Positions 7,792 through 15,814 of a stretch of DNA of 25,984 nt are shown here, in pieces. The stretch is taken from positions 1-25,984 of the forward strand of contig JAJRTG010000054.1 of NCBI GenBank assembly GCA_024278395.1, read 5' to 3'. A model generated the notes under the pieces. That model was not told where the DNA came from and did no database searches. It saw only the letters and a list, made by a program, of their open reading frames with translations. The position numbers and the translations under genes are program-made. Source of the DNA: Fidelibacterota bacterium (GTDB taxonomy: Bacteria > Bipolaricaulota > Bipolaricaulia > UBA7950 > UBA9294). The stretch's first letter is position 1, and every line of letters starts with the position of its first letter.

Positions 7792-8879
7792 AGCTCTTTT
7801 TTGAGCAGGTGGATGCTCTTCCGATGAAGCCTGAGACCGACTCTGGCCCCCACCGGGAGGAGTCCCCGTTCCTTTGGGTTCGCCACTTGGACCTCCATCC
7901 GGCTTCCGTCAGGGAGCTTAAGAGCGTACAGCACGACGGACCCGGTGTAGTGGGAGAAGAGGATCTCCGCGTTTACGTCCCCTTGATCCACCTCGATGAC
8001 GTCAACCGCCTCCGGCCGGACGACGGCCTCGACCTCTTCGTTGGGAGAAAAATTTGTGGAGTCCTGCTCTACTGTGATCTCCGTTTCGAAGATTCGGATC
8101 GTCACCCGTCCGTCCCCCACTTCGATGATGCGGGCGGGGAGGAAGTTCGCCTCGCCGATAAAATCGGCGACGAACCGATTCGCCGGGCGGGAGTAGATCT
8201 CTTCCGCTGTCCCCAACTGCTGCAGACGGCCGACGTTCATCACGGCGATCGCATCCGAGATGCTCATCGCCTCGGCCTGATCGTGGGTGACGTAGATGCT
8301 TGTTATCCCGAGCTCTTGCTGCAGGCGGCGGATCTGTTCGCGGGTTCCTTTACGCAATTTCGCGTCGAGGTTGGACAGGGGCTCGTCGAACAGGAGGACC
8401 TTCGGCTTGGTGACGATCGCCCGGCAGAGGGCGACGCGCTGCTGCTGCCCGCCTGAGAGCTGTCCCACCGATCGGCGCTCCAGGCCTTCCAATCCGACGA
8501 GTGACAGGACCTCGGCCACTTGTCGTTTGATCTGCGCTTTGGGAACGTGCTTCACCTTCAGCCCATACGCGACGTTCTCGTACACGGTCATGTGGGGGAA
8601 CAGTCCGTATGATTGAAATACCATCGAGGTCTCCCGCTTCTGTGGGGGGATGTCGTTGACGCATCTGTCCTCGATGTACACGCTGCCGGACGTCGCACTC
8701 TCGAATCCGGCAAGAATGCGCAGGGTGGTCGTCTTACCGCATCCGGACGGACCGAGCAGGGTGACGAGCTGTCCGCGCGCCACCGACAGGGAGAAATCGT
8801 CGACCGCCCGCACTTCCCTGTGTGTTCCCTCCGAGAAAACCTTAACGATGTGTTCGAACCGGACAACGAGATCGTTCAT
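7788..8879 (-). CDS. ABC importer ATPase of FbpC/AfuC/PotA type
   Basis: A 363-residue ATPase with Walker A GPSGCGKTT (43-51), Q-loop Gln89, signature LSGGQQQ (141-147), Walker B LLFDEP (162-167) and a C-terminal TOBE regulatory domain (from about residue 280, containing VRPEAV). Length and domain order match the iron(III), spermidine/putrescine and hexose-phosphate importer family. It starts 9 bases after the fused permease and overlaps the HAD phosphatase by 4 bases. The ATPase alone does not tell the substrate. Confidence 0.88.
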   Translation of the reverse strand: MNDLVVRFEHIVKVFSEGTHREVRAVDDFSLSVARGQLVTLLGPSGCGKTTTLRILAGFESATSGSVYIEDRCVNDIPPQKRETSMVFQSYGLFPHMTVYENVAYGLKVKHVPKAQIKRQVAEVLSLVGLEGLERRSVGQLSGGQQQRVALCRAIVTKPKVLLFDEPLSNLDAKLRKGTREQIRRLQQELGITSIYVTHDQAEAMSISDAIAVMNVGRLQQLGTAEEIYSRPANRFVADFIGEANFLPARIIEVGDGRVTIRIFETEITVEQDSTNFSPNEEVEAVVRPEAVDVIEVDQGDVNAEILFSHYTGSVVLYALKLPDGSRMEVQVANPKERGLLPVGARVGLRLHRKSIHLLKKEL

Positions 8880-8888
8880 GCTCTTCTC

Positions 8889-10574
8889 CTATTCCCTGGC
8901 AATCGGCGAAAATCCTTTTTGGAACAACCGTTCCACGACAAACCGCATGAAGACAATGGCTGTGAGGACGATGGCGATTATCACGTAGCCGTATGCCGCT
9001 GCCGCCGCGAGATTCGCCTGATCGACCTCATAGAGCAGGGCGACGGTGAGGAGCTGCCAGCTCGCCGAGACCACGAACACCACAGCCGATATCGCCGTCA
9101 TGCATCTTACGAATATGTAGACCAATCCCGAGAGGAACGCCGGAGCGACGAGCGGGAGCGTCACGCGGGTGAACGTGCGGAAGAACCCCGCTCCCAGGCT
9201 GCTGGATGCCTCCTCGATCGAGGGATCGATCTGCTGCAGTTGTGCGATCCCGTCCCGTATCCCGACCGGCATGCGTCGGAATATGAAGACGAGGATGATG
9301 ATCAACGCCGTCCCGCTCAGGCGCAGGGGCGGGGTGTTGAACGCGAGGATGTACCCGATACCGACCACTACGCCGGGGACGGCGAAGTTGAGCATCGAGA
9401 TGAACTCCATCGCCCCCCGGCCGATGAACCGCTTGCGAACAACGAGGTAAGCGATGAGGATGGATAGGACTCCCCCGATGGGGGTAGCGATGAGAGCGAT
9501 CTGGATTGTGTCGAGGACGTACTGGCCTCCTACCTTAAATACGTAGAGGTAGTTCTGGATGGTGAGGGTATTGTCTATCCCCCAGATCTTGGTGAAAGAA
9601 CCGAACAGAACCACCCCGTACATCAAGAGGATTACGCCGCTCAGGAAGATCATCAGTGCGAGGACTGGGTATTTGACATGCGGTTCGGTCGACTTCAGCC
9701 CCACCCCGGACGGCTTCCCGGTGACGGTGATGTACGAGCGGCGGGCCACGTAGTACTTCTGGACGATGAAGATCATCAGGGTGGGAAGGAGCATGAATAT
9801 CGCCAGCGTCGCTCCGAGCGGCATGTTGTACATCCCGGTGACGGCGTGATAGGCGGCCACGGTGAGGACCTGAAAGTTACCCTGGATCACCACGGGGTTC
9901 CCGAAATCCTCCAACGAGCGGATGAAGACCAGGAGCATTGCGCTCGCAATTCCTGGGATGGCGAGCGGGAGAGTAACGGTGAGGAAGGTGCGCAGCTTGG
10001 ACGCTCCCATGTCGAGGGCCGCCTCCTCGATCGACGGATCGATCTTGGCCAGGACCCCCTCGAGGATCATAAACGCGATCGGGAAATAGGCCATGGTCTC
10101 CGTAAGGACGAGACCGGGGAGTCCGTAGATGTCCCAATTGAGACGCAATGCGTCAGTGATCACCCCGTGATTTCCGAGGAGGAGGATCGCGGCAAGGGCG
10201 ATCAAAAACGGAGGGGACACGATCGGCATCACGGCTATCAACCGGAAGATTCCCTTCCCCGGGATATCCGTCCGGGTGATCCCGTAGGCGAAGATGAACG
10301 CCACGATCGTGCCGAAGAGCGAGACGAGCGATCCCACGATCATGCTGTTGATCAGCGGCCGCCAGTAGTAGGTCTTGCGGAAGAAGTTGAGGAAGTATTT
10401 CGGATCGAACTTGCCCCCCGGCCACAGGCTGAACTGGACCACCTTCACCAGGGGGAAGATGATGAAGATGATCAGCAGCGCGAAGATTACAACGACTATA
10501 CTCAGAAGGACCGGATCGTGGATGAGGCGCTTGATCTCATTTTGGAGCTCACGTCGATAGCTGGAAAGTCGCAT
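8889..10574 (-). CDS. Fused two-domain ABC importer permease (FbpB/AfuB type)
   Basis: A 561-residue membrane protein containing two permease domains in tandem, each with about six membrane segments. The ATPase-docking EAA loops are visible in both halves: EEAALDMGASKLRTFLTVTL in the first and EEASSSLGAGFFRTFTRVTL in the second. This fused form is typical of iron(III) FbpB, thiamine ThiP and the hexose-phosphate transporter AfuB; CUT1 sugar systems use two separate proteins. The start follows AGAGGGAAG. A strong hairpin separates it from the binding-protein gene. Confidence 0.87.
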   Translation of the reverse strand: MRLSSYRRELQNEIKRLIHDPVLLSIVVVIFALLIIFIIFPLVKVVQFSLWPGGKFDPKYFLNFFRKTYYWRPLINSMIVGSLVSLFGTIVAFIFAYGITRTDIPGKGIFRLIAVMPIVSPPFLIALAAILLLGNHGVITDALRLNWDIYGLPGLVLTETMAYFPIAFMILEGVLAKIDPSIEEAALDMGASKLRTFLTVTLPLAIPGIASAMLLVFIRSLEDFGNPVVIQGNFQVLTVAAYHAVTGMYNMPLGATLAIFMLLPTLMIFIVQKYYVARRSYITVTGKPSGVGLKSTEPHVKYPVLALMIFLSGVILLMYGVVLFGSFTKIWGIDNTLTIQNYLYVFKVGGQYVLDTIQIALIATPIGGVLSILIAYLVVRKRFIGRGAMEFISMLNFAVPGVVVGIGYILAFNTPPLRLSGTALIIILVFIFRRMPVGIRDGIAQLQQIDPSIEEASSSLGAGFFRTFTRVTLPLVAPAFLSGLVYIFVRCMTAISAVVFVVSASWQLLTVALLYEVDQANLAAAAAYGYVIIAIVLTAIVFMRFVVERLFQKGFSPIARE

Positions 10575-10597
10575 ATGCTTCCCTCTATGAAAATAGC

Positions 10598-10624
10598 GCG
10601 CGGGGAAGCGTCGCCTCCCCGCGC
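10598..10624 (-). other. Intercistronic hairpin, binding protein/fused permease
   Basis: GCGCGGGGA (10598-10606) and TCCCCGCGC (10616-10624) form a perfect 9-bp stem with a 9-base loop. A weaker outer repeat, AAATAGC near 10591 and GCTATTT near 10634, could extend it across the binding-protein stop codon. There is no U-tract, so mRNA protection is more likely than complete termination. Confidence 0.65.
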
Positions 10625-10635
10625 TCGATCGGATG

Positions 10636-11658
10636 CTATTTGCCGGTTACCTCGTGCCAGTGATCGATGATCTCGTCCTTGTGCTCACCGTACCAGAGGA
10701 GGTCGATCGGAAGGACCTTAACATCGGCGGCGGTCACGCACCCCTTGGCCACCGTGGCCTCTGGGTTGAGCGGGATGCGGTAGAACTGCTTGTACAGGTC
10801 CTGCGCCTCCTTGGAGAGAGCCCAGTTGTAGAAGATCTTGGCGAGCTCGGGCTCGGGACCGCCTTTGATCAGGGCCATACCGCCGATCTCATAGCTCGTC
10901 CCCTCTTTGGGGAAGGTCATGACGACCGGGAATCCCTTCGCTATTCCCTTCTTCAGAATGTCGTGGGAGAAGGCGATTCCGATCCCCACTTCGCCCTGTC
11001 CAACCTGGGTGATGCAGGCGCTGCCGGACTCGTTGTAATGGTGTACCTGAGCGTCGAACGCCTTGATGTAAGCATCGTCCTCCGGGTCAAAGCCGGGCTT
11101 GGAGGAGCCGATCGCGGTCAGCATTCCGCACAGCGTGGTATAAGCGGTACCGGAGCTGAACGGGTAGGCGAGGGAGATCTCCCCCTTGAACTCGGGCTTC
11201 AACAGGTCCTGCCACGAAGTCGGGGCCTCTGCTCCCACCTTCTTCAAGAAGTTGGTGTTGGAGACGAATCCGATGTAGCCTACATAGAGCCCGATCCACA
11301 TCCCGTCGGGGTCCTTGAACTGCTTGGGCATGAACTGCCACGCGAGCGACTCCTTGTATGGCTCGAGCAGGCCGTCTTGAGCTGCAGCGATGTGGGAGGT
11401 GTTCGAACCCCCGAACCAGAGGCTCGCCTGCGGGTTCGCAGCCTCAGCGCGAATCCGCGCCAGAACCTGCCAGGAGGAGAGCCGGACCCACTTTACGTCG
11501 ATGTCTGGATGCGACTGCATGAACGCGTTGATGTAGACTTCCGCTTGATCGGCGTCGAATGCCGTGTATATGTGAAGAACCTGTTTGGCCGCTCCAAGAG
11601 TGAACACGGCCAAGAACACCACCAACATCACCGAAAGGATCAACAACCCCTTTTTCAT
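10636..11658 (-). CDS. Periplasmic binding protein of iron/hexose-phosphate type (FbpA/AfuA-like)
   Basis: A 340-residue family-1 extracellular solute-binding protein. Residues 1-24 are a Sec signal peptide ending LGAA with no lipobox. The mature protein begins VLHIYTAFDADQAEVYINAF, the opening typical of the FbpA/AfuA/phosphonate-binding group, and contains the usual SNTNFLKKVGAEAPTSWQDL segment near the middle. Proteins of this fold bind Fe(III), 2-aminoethylphosphonate or, for AfuA, sugar phosphates. The gene is first in an operon with a fused permease, ATPase and HAD phosphatase, behind an operator shared with the inositol genes. That argues for an organic phosphate or polyol ligand over iron. 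AAGGAGG precedes the ATG. Confidence 0.83.
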   Translation of the reverse strand: MKKGLLILSVMLVVFLAVFTLGAAKQVLHIYTAFDADQAEVYINAFMQSHPDIDVKWVRLSSWQVLARIRAEAANPQASLWFGGSNTSHIAAAQDGLLEPYKESLAWQFMPKQFKDPDGMWIGLYVGYIGFVSNTNFLKKVGAEAPTSWQDLLKPEFKGEISLAYPFSSGTAYTTLCGMLTAIGSSKPGFDPEDDAYIKAFDAQVHHYNESGSACITQVGQGEVGIGIAFSHDILKKGIAKGFPVVMTFPKEGTSYEIGGMALIKGGPEPELAKIFYNWALSKEAQDLYKQFYRIPLNPEATVAKGCVTAADVKVLPIDLLWYGEHKDEIIDHWHEVTGK

Positions 11659-11760
11659 CTTTCAGCCTCCTTCCTCTTTTCGTTCTCGAGTTTCCTCTTG
11701 TTGCCAGGATGTGCTCTTTCAGTGACCACCCCCCCTTGACAGGCCGAAGGCCGCGGATTC

Positions 11761-11809
11761 TGCTAGCGTTTGCACAAGATCATTATACTCAGATCTTCGA
11801 ACAAGTGAA
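11761..11809 (-). promoter_or_regulatory. Promoter and operator of the FbpA/AfuA-like operon
   Basis: The -10 TATAAT is at 11782-11787 on the minus strand; the -35 is weak (TTCACT, 11804-11809, 16-base spacer). Downstream of the -10 is TGCTAGCGTTTGCA (plus strand 11761-11774), sharing the GTTTGCA half with the other operators. The intergenic stretch 11659-11865 holds nothing else recognisable apart from a small GGCC/GGCC hairpin near 11740. Confidence 0.68.
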
Positions 11810-11865
11810 GGGCAAAGGCGATCTTGTTCGAGGGGGAGCAGGAGCTTTTGTGCGCGTTTTATCGG

Positions 11866-12741
11866 TTACAGCTCGCGCGCTAGAGCCCGCACCTCCTCAA
11901 GACTTCCTCGAAACGGCCCCGGGCGTTCGAGCTTAAGGGTTGTGAGGGCGGCGGCGAACCGGGCCGCTGCCTGCGGGGGATCTCCGAGCAGTCGACGGCC
12001 GAAGTACGAGGAGAAACAGGTGTCGCCTCGTCCGGTGCGTCCGGCGAGGGATTTAGGACGGAACGGCGCTTCCACAACTGTATCTTCTGTGTGTACAAGC
12101 ACCCCGTCTCGGTGGGTGAGCACCACCTCCTTGGCTCCCCATTTCCGCAGGATCTCCGCCGCCTTGAACCGATCCTTCTCTCCGGTGAGAGCGGTCGCCT
12201 CGCGGTCATCGACCTTGAGGTAATGAACCAGGGGGATTACCTCCCTTGCTTCTTCCCATCCGTTGCTGACGAGCTCTCCGTTGATTATCTTCCGCATGTG
12301 TCCCTGGGGATCGAGGGCGATCGGCCCCCGGGACGCTATCTCCCTGATGAACGGGACGTCTTCCTCCCGGGGGACGACCGTGCCGATGTAGTAAAGCCGT
12401 GCTTCGACCGAGGGGATGTCAGCGAGCTGGAACGGGCCGGCGAACCCCAACAGGTGGCAGATCCGTTTGTCAGAGTTCGGATCGGGGTGGAAATTCTCGA
12501 TTCCTGATGTCTGTGGTGCGGGGGATGCGTAGACTCTCGCTCCAGCAGCCGTGAGCTCATCCAAGAGGTTGAAATCCTCCTTGGCCAGGCGGGTCATTAT
12601 CGCCACCCGGAGCCCAAGGGAGAGGAGGACCATCCCTCCGTAGTAGATTGCTCCCCCGGCCGCGACCTCACTCTTTTCGCCTACGATGTTGCGATCCTTC
12701 GCCAGGTGTCCGATCGCAAGAACGTCAAATTGTTCGGTCAT
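11866..12741 (-). CDS. PfkB/ribokinase-family kinase resembling T. maritima TM0415
   Basis: A 291-residue ribokinase-fold kinase. GRTGRGDTC (234-242) carries the anion hole and catalytic base Asp240. The substrate glycines EVAAGGAIYYGG are at 25-36 and KVDDREATALTG at 176-187. The spacing SIEN/GIEN...HPGP/RPGP and KVD.REA...GRTGRGDTC follows what I remember of TM0415, the kinase next to iolG/iolM/iolN in T. maritima. A ribokinase-family myo-inositol kinase is known from Thermococcus kodakarensis, so an inositol or keto-sugar substrate is plausible. It is the last gene of the CUT1 importer operon, 39 bases after the ATPase, with AAGGAAGG before the ATG. The phosphorylated product is unknown. 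Confidence 0.82.
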   Translation of the reverse strand: MTEQFDVLAIGHLAKDRNIVGEKSEVAAGGAIYYGGMVLLSLGLRVAIMTRLAKEDFNLLDELTAAGARVYASPAPQTSGIENFHPDPNSDKRICHLLGFAGPFQLADIPSVEARLYYIGTVVPREEDVPFIREIASRGPIALDPQGHMRKIINGELVSNGWEEAREVIPLVHYLKVDDREATALTGEKDRFKAAEILRKWGAKEVVLTHRDGVLVHTEDTVVEAPFRPKSLAGRTGRGDTCFSSYFGRRLLGDPPQAAARFAAALTTLKLERPGPFRGSLEEVRALAREL

Positions 12742-12760
12742 GCTGCACCTTCCTTGGGGT

Positions 12761-12778
12761 AAACTCCTCTGGGAGTTT
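12761..12778 (-). other. Small hairpin between CUT1 ATPase and kinase
   Basis: AAACTCC (12761-12767) and GGAGTTT (12772-12778) form a 7-bp stem with a 4-base loop, directly after the ATPase stop and about 20 bases before the kinase start. No U-tract follows. It may modulate relative expression of kinase and importer. Confidence 0.4.
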
Positions 12779-12780
12779 GT

Positions 12781-13878
12781 CTATTTATTGCTCTTCAGAA
12801 CGGAGTTCCCGGTGTCGGGATCGAACAGTCGGATCTTCTCTTTCGTCAGGTTTAGACCCATGATCGTGCCAACTCCTCCCTTGAAAGGTGCGGGGGTCAG
12901 TGCCCGGAATTCTTCCTCCCCCAAGCGGAAGCTGACCAAGTCCTCTCGGCCCAACGGTTCGACCACGTAGATCTCAGCATCGAAGTCCCCTTCATTTGCA
13001 GGAACGATATGGACGTCCTCAGGGCGGATGCCCATGATCACTTGAGAAGGAACCACGCTCGGTTTGACCTGCGCAGCTATCTCTTCCGGCAGCCGGATCT
13101 TTAACTCCCGTCTCACAAGATAGAGACCATCTCCTTCCTGTTCCAAGTCTATCTTGAGGAAGTTCATCGGAGGAGACCCGATGAATCCGGCCACGAATAG
13201 CGTGTCGGGATACTCGTAGAGTTGATTGGGAGTGCCGTAGGTCTGCAATATGCCGTGATTCATCACGGCGATCCGGTTGGCCATGGTCATCGCTTCCACT
13301 TGGTCGTGGGTTACGTAGATGGAGGTTACGCTTAGATCCTCCTGCAGGCGCTTGATCTCTCCTCGCATGCGGAGGCGCAGTTTGGCGTCCAAATTCGATA
13401 ACGGTTCATCGAATAGCAGTATAGCGGGTTCCTTCACCAGTGCGCGGGCGACAGCCACCCGCTGCTGTTGCCCTCCGGAGAGCTCTCCCGGTTTGCGATC
13501 TAACAGCTCTCCGATCCCCATCATGTCAGCCACCCTCTGTACCCTCTGTTTCTTCTCCTTGCGGTTAACCTTCTTTAGGGTCAGCGGATATGCGATGTTG
13601 TCAAAGACGGTCATGTGGGGGTAAAGGGCGTAGCTTTGAAACACCATGCCGATGTTGCGTTCCTTCGGCAGAAGATGATTCACCACCCGGTCGCCGAAGC
13701 GGATGTAGCCTGAAGTGGGCTTGTAGATGCCGGCGATCATGAGAAGGGTGGTGGTCTTGCCGCACCCTGAAGGGCCCAGAAAAGCGACGAATTCTTTGTC
13801 CGCAATGTCTAGGTTGAGGTTGTCGACAGCCTTTACTTTGCCAAAGAATTTGCACAGATTCTCAATGGTTATTTGCAT
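12781..13878 (-). CDS. CUT1-type sugar ABC importer ATPase (UgpC/MsmX family)
   Basis: A 365-residue ATPase with Walker A GPSGCGKTT (35-43), signature LSGGQQQ (133-139), Walker B AILLFDE (152-158), and a C-terminal OB/TOBE region (from about 235, including GIRPEDVHI). The length is standard for MalK/UgpC/MsmX proteins. It follows the second permease by 24 bases with AAGGAG before the ATG, and precedes the PfkB kinase. T. maritima has a comparable inositol importer (InoEFGK) near its iol genes. Whether this is its orthologue needs a sequence comparison. Confidence 0.88.
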   Translation of the reverse strand: MQITIENLCKFFGKVKAVDNLNLDIADKEFVAFLGPSGCGKTTTLLMIAGIYKPTSGYIRFGDRVVNHLLPKERNIGMVFQSYALYPHMTVFDNIAYPLTLKKVNRKEKKQRVQRVADMMGIGELLDRKPGELSGGQQQRVAVARALVKEPAILLFDEPLSNLDAKLRLRMRGEIKRLQEDLSVTSIYVTHDQVEAMTMANRIAVMNHGILQTYGTPNQLYEYPDTLFVAGFIGSPPMNFLKIDLEQEGDGLYLVRRELKIRLPEEIAAQVKPSVVPSQVIMGIRPEDVHIVPANEGDFDAEIYVVEPLGREDLVSFRLGEEEFRALTPAPFKGGVGTIMGLNLTKEKIRLFDPDTGNSVLKSNK

Positions 13879-13902
13879 TTAGGGCTCCTTTTCATCGGCA
13901 AA

Positions 13903-14793
13903 CTATACGCCTCCCTTTTTCCCGCCTCCATAGATGCTGAGCAGCGACTCCTGGGTGAACAGGAAGAACAGCAATACCGGTATGAGCTGGAAAAGTCCGA
14001 CGGCGGCCACGGCGTTCCACTCGGTCATCACGGACTCACTGATGAAATTCTGAAGGTACAGGGACAAGACCGATGACTGTCCAGTGCGGCCGATGGTGAA
14101 GGTCACGGGAATTATATATGCGTTCCACGCGGTTAGAAAAGAGAAGATCGATAGAGCCGCGATCCCTGGCTTTATGTTGGGCATCAGGATCTGCCACCAT
14201 ATCTTCAGCCGCGATGCTCCGTCGATCATGGCGGAGCGCTCCATATCCCAGGAGATATTGTCGAAGAATCCTTTCATCACCCAGATGCCGAACGGGAGTT
14301 GGAAGGCGACCATCACCAACGCCACCCCTCCCAGGGTGTTGTAGCCGAATCCTCCGATCAACGGTATCTCATGGCCTATAACCGGGATCCTTTGGATCCA
14401 AAGCAATACAAAATAAATAGGGATCAGAAGGGTCACACTGGGGAAGGCATGGAGCACCAGGGTGAGCGACAGAAAGCCTTTACGTCCCGCAAACTTCATC
14501 CGCGAGAGGGGATAGGCGGCTAATGAAGCAACGGCGACGACGATGGCCGTCATGACGAGCGACATTACAAGGGTGTTCATCGTGACCGGCCAAATGTTGG
14601 AGTATCCGCTTCCGAACGGTGATTCCCATAAAAACCGCCAGTTGTTCAGCGTCCATCCGACCGGCTTCAATCCCTCCGTCCGGGAAGAGAACGAGGCGAT
14701 AACCAGCCAGGCATACCCCAAAAGGAGGAACAGAGTGGGAATAAGCAGCACGATGTACGCCAACCCAGCTCGCCACATTCGTCTTATGCTCAT
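13903..14793 (-). CDS. CUT1-type sugar ABC importer permease (MalG family)
   Basis: A 296-residue membrane protein with six predicted segments. The EAA loop that docks the ATPase is visible as MIDGASRLKIWWQILMPNIK in the C-terminal third. The start is ATG at 14793; a GTG at 14796 in the same frame is an alternative, both behind GAGAGG. It lies 13 bases after the first permease. As usual for CUT1 systems it forms a heterodimer with that protein. Confidence 0.87.
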   Translation of the reverse strand: MSIRRMWRAGLAYIVLLIPTLFLLLGYAWLVIASFSSRTEGLKPVGWTLNNWRFLWESPFGSGYSNIWPVTMNTLVMSLVMTAIVVAVASLAAYPLSRMKFAGRKGFLSLTLVLHAFPSVTLLIPIYFVLLWIQRIPVIGHEIPLIGGFGYNTLGGVALVMVAFQLPFGIWVMKGFFDNISWDMERSAMIDGASRLKIWWQILMPNIKPGIAALSIFSFLTAWNAYIIPVTFTIGRTGQSSVLSLYLQNFISESVMTEWNAVAAVGLFQLIPVLLFFLFTQESLLSIYGGGKKGGV

Positions 14794-14806
14794 CACAATA
14801 AACCTC

Positions 14807-15763
14807 TCACAGGGTTTCTATCTTCGGCTCTTGGAGCAGTTCGCCGAATTTGAAGACCCGCATATAGATAACCGCCATAGCAATACCTATGATCACCAGT
14901 ACAACCGACCACGCCGCCCCGTAGCCCCATTGGGTGTTCCCAAAGTAGGTGGCGAAAGCCCGATGATAGGCCATCAGCGACCAGACCTCTGTCTGGTAGA
15001 GCCCGGGGCCGCCGTCGGTAAGGAGTAATATCTGCTCGAATGAGGTCAGAAGGGACAGTGTCTGATAAGTGGTGACGAAAAGCAGGGGCCATTTAATCAT
15101 GGGGAGCTCAACGTAGCGTATGGTCTGCCAGGTGCTCCCGCCGTCCACCTTGGAGGCAATGATGTAGTCCTTCGGGATCGATTCAATGGCCGAGCTCAAT
15201 AGGATCATGCCGAAAGATGCTCCGATGAATCCGTTGACCAAGATGACGAATACCCATGGATTTGTCATGAGGAGATATTCCCCGGAACCAATACCCAGAG
15301 GGCGCAGGAAGTAGTCGTTAATGATCCCCATGGGCGCTGGTCCTGCCATCGCCTTCCACATCATGACGTACACCACCACAGGGGTAATACGCGGGAGAAG
15401 CCAAGCGGCCCGAAAGGCGAAGCCGGTGCGGCGTCTTATATGAGTGGTTATCAGCGCTACGACCAAGCCCATTCCCACGTTGAATAGGAAGAGGGTCAAC
15501 CCCGTGTACATGATGGTATTGAGTAAAATTTTCGGGAAGAAGTGGTTGTTGAAGATCTTTATGTAATTGGTGAGACTCCAGTTCTTGGGATTCCACCACT
15601 CGAGAATCCCAAAATTGGTCATATCTAAATTAGTAAAACTTAAAATAAAGACCATAATCAACGGGACGAGAAAGAAGAGGAGTATAAGGATCAGAGACGG
15701 CGACAAGAAGAGGTATGGTGATATTCGGCCGCTTATTCCTTGCAGGGATTTAAATTTTCGCAT
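14807..15763 (-). CDS. CUT1-type sugar ABC importer permease (MalF/UgpA family)
   Basis: A 318-residue membrane protein with six predicted segments and the EAA loop ASKVDGGSTWQTIRYVELP in the C-terminal part. It pairs with the MalG-type permease encoded next. The proposed ATG at 15763 has no Shine-Dalgarno: the bases in front of it are an A/T-rich tail directly behind a 12-bp hairpin, so translation initiation may be weak or unusual. No better start with a clear ribosome site is apparent. The first membrane segment begins near residue 15, so the N-terminus cannot be much shorter. Confidence 0.86.
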   Translation of the reverse strand: MRKFKSLQGISGRISPYLFLSPSLILILLFFLVPLIMVFILSFTNLDMTNFGILEWWNPKNWSLTNYIKIFNNHFFPKILLNTIMYTGLTLFLFNVGMGLVVALITTHIRRRTGFAFRAAWLLPRITPVVVYVMMWKAMAGPAPMGIINDYFLRPLGIGSGEYLLMTNPWVFVILVNGFIGASFGMILLSSAIESIPKDYIIASKVDGGSTWQTIRYVELPMIKWPLLFVTTYQTLSLLTSFEQILLLTDGGPGLYQTEVWSLMAYHRAFATYFGNTQWGYGAAWSVVLVIIGIAMAVIYMRVFKFGELLQEPKIETL

Positions 15764-15777
15764 TTTGATTTTTGAAA

Positions 15778-15804
15778 GGGTAGGGGGGATGTTCCCCCCT
15801 ACCC
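15778..15804 (-). other. Intercistronic hairpin, CUT1 binding protein/permease
   Basis: GGGTAGGGGGGA (15778-15789) and TCCCCCCTACCC (15793-15804) form a perfect 12-bp stem with a 3-base loop. In the transcript it begins about 10 bases after the binding-protein stop and is followed by UUUCAAAAAUC, then the permease ATG. It could terminate a fraction of transcripts, protect the upstream mRNA, and hinder permease initiation. Confidence 0.7.
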
Positions 15805-15814
15805 AGGGTTGAAT

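Noticed and set aside
7788..11658. Plain iron(III) importer (FbpABC)
   Set aside because: Not excluded by sequence, but the shared operator with inositol genes and the coupled sugar-phosphatase gene make iron a poor fit; substrate left open.
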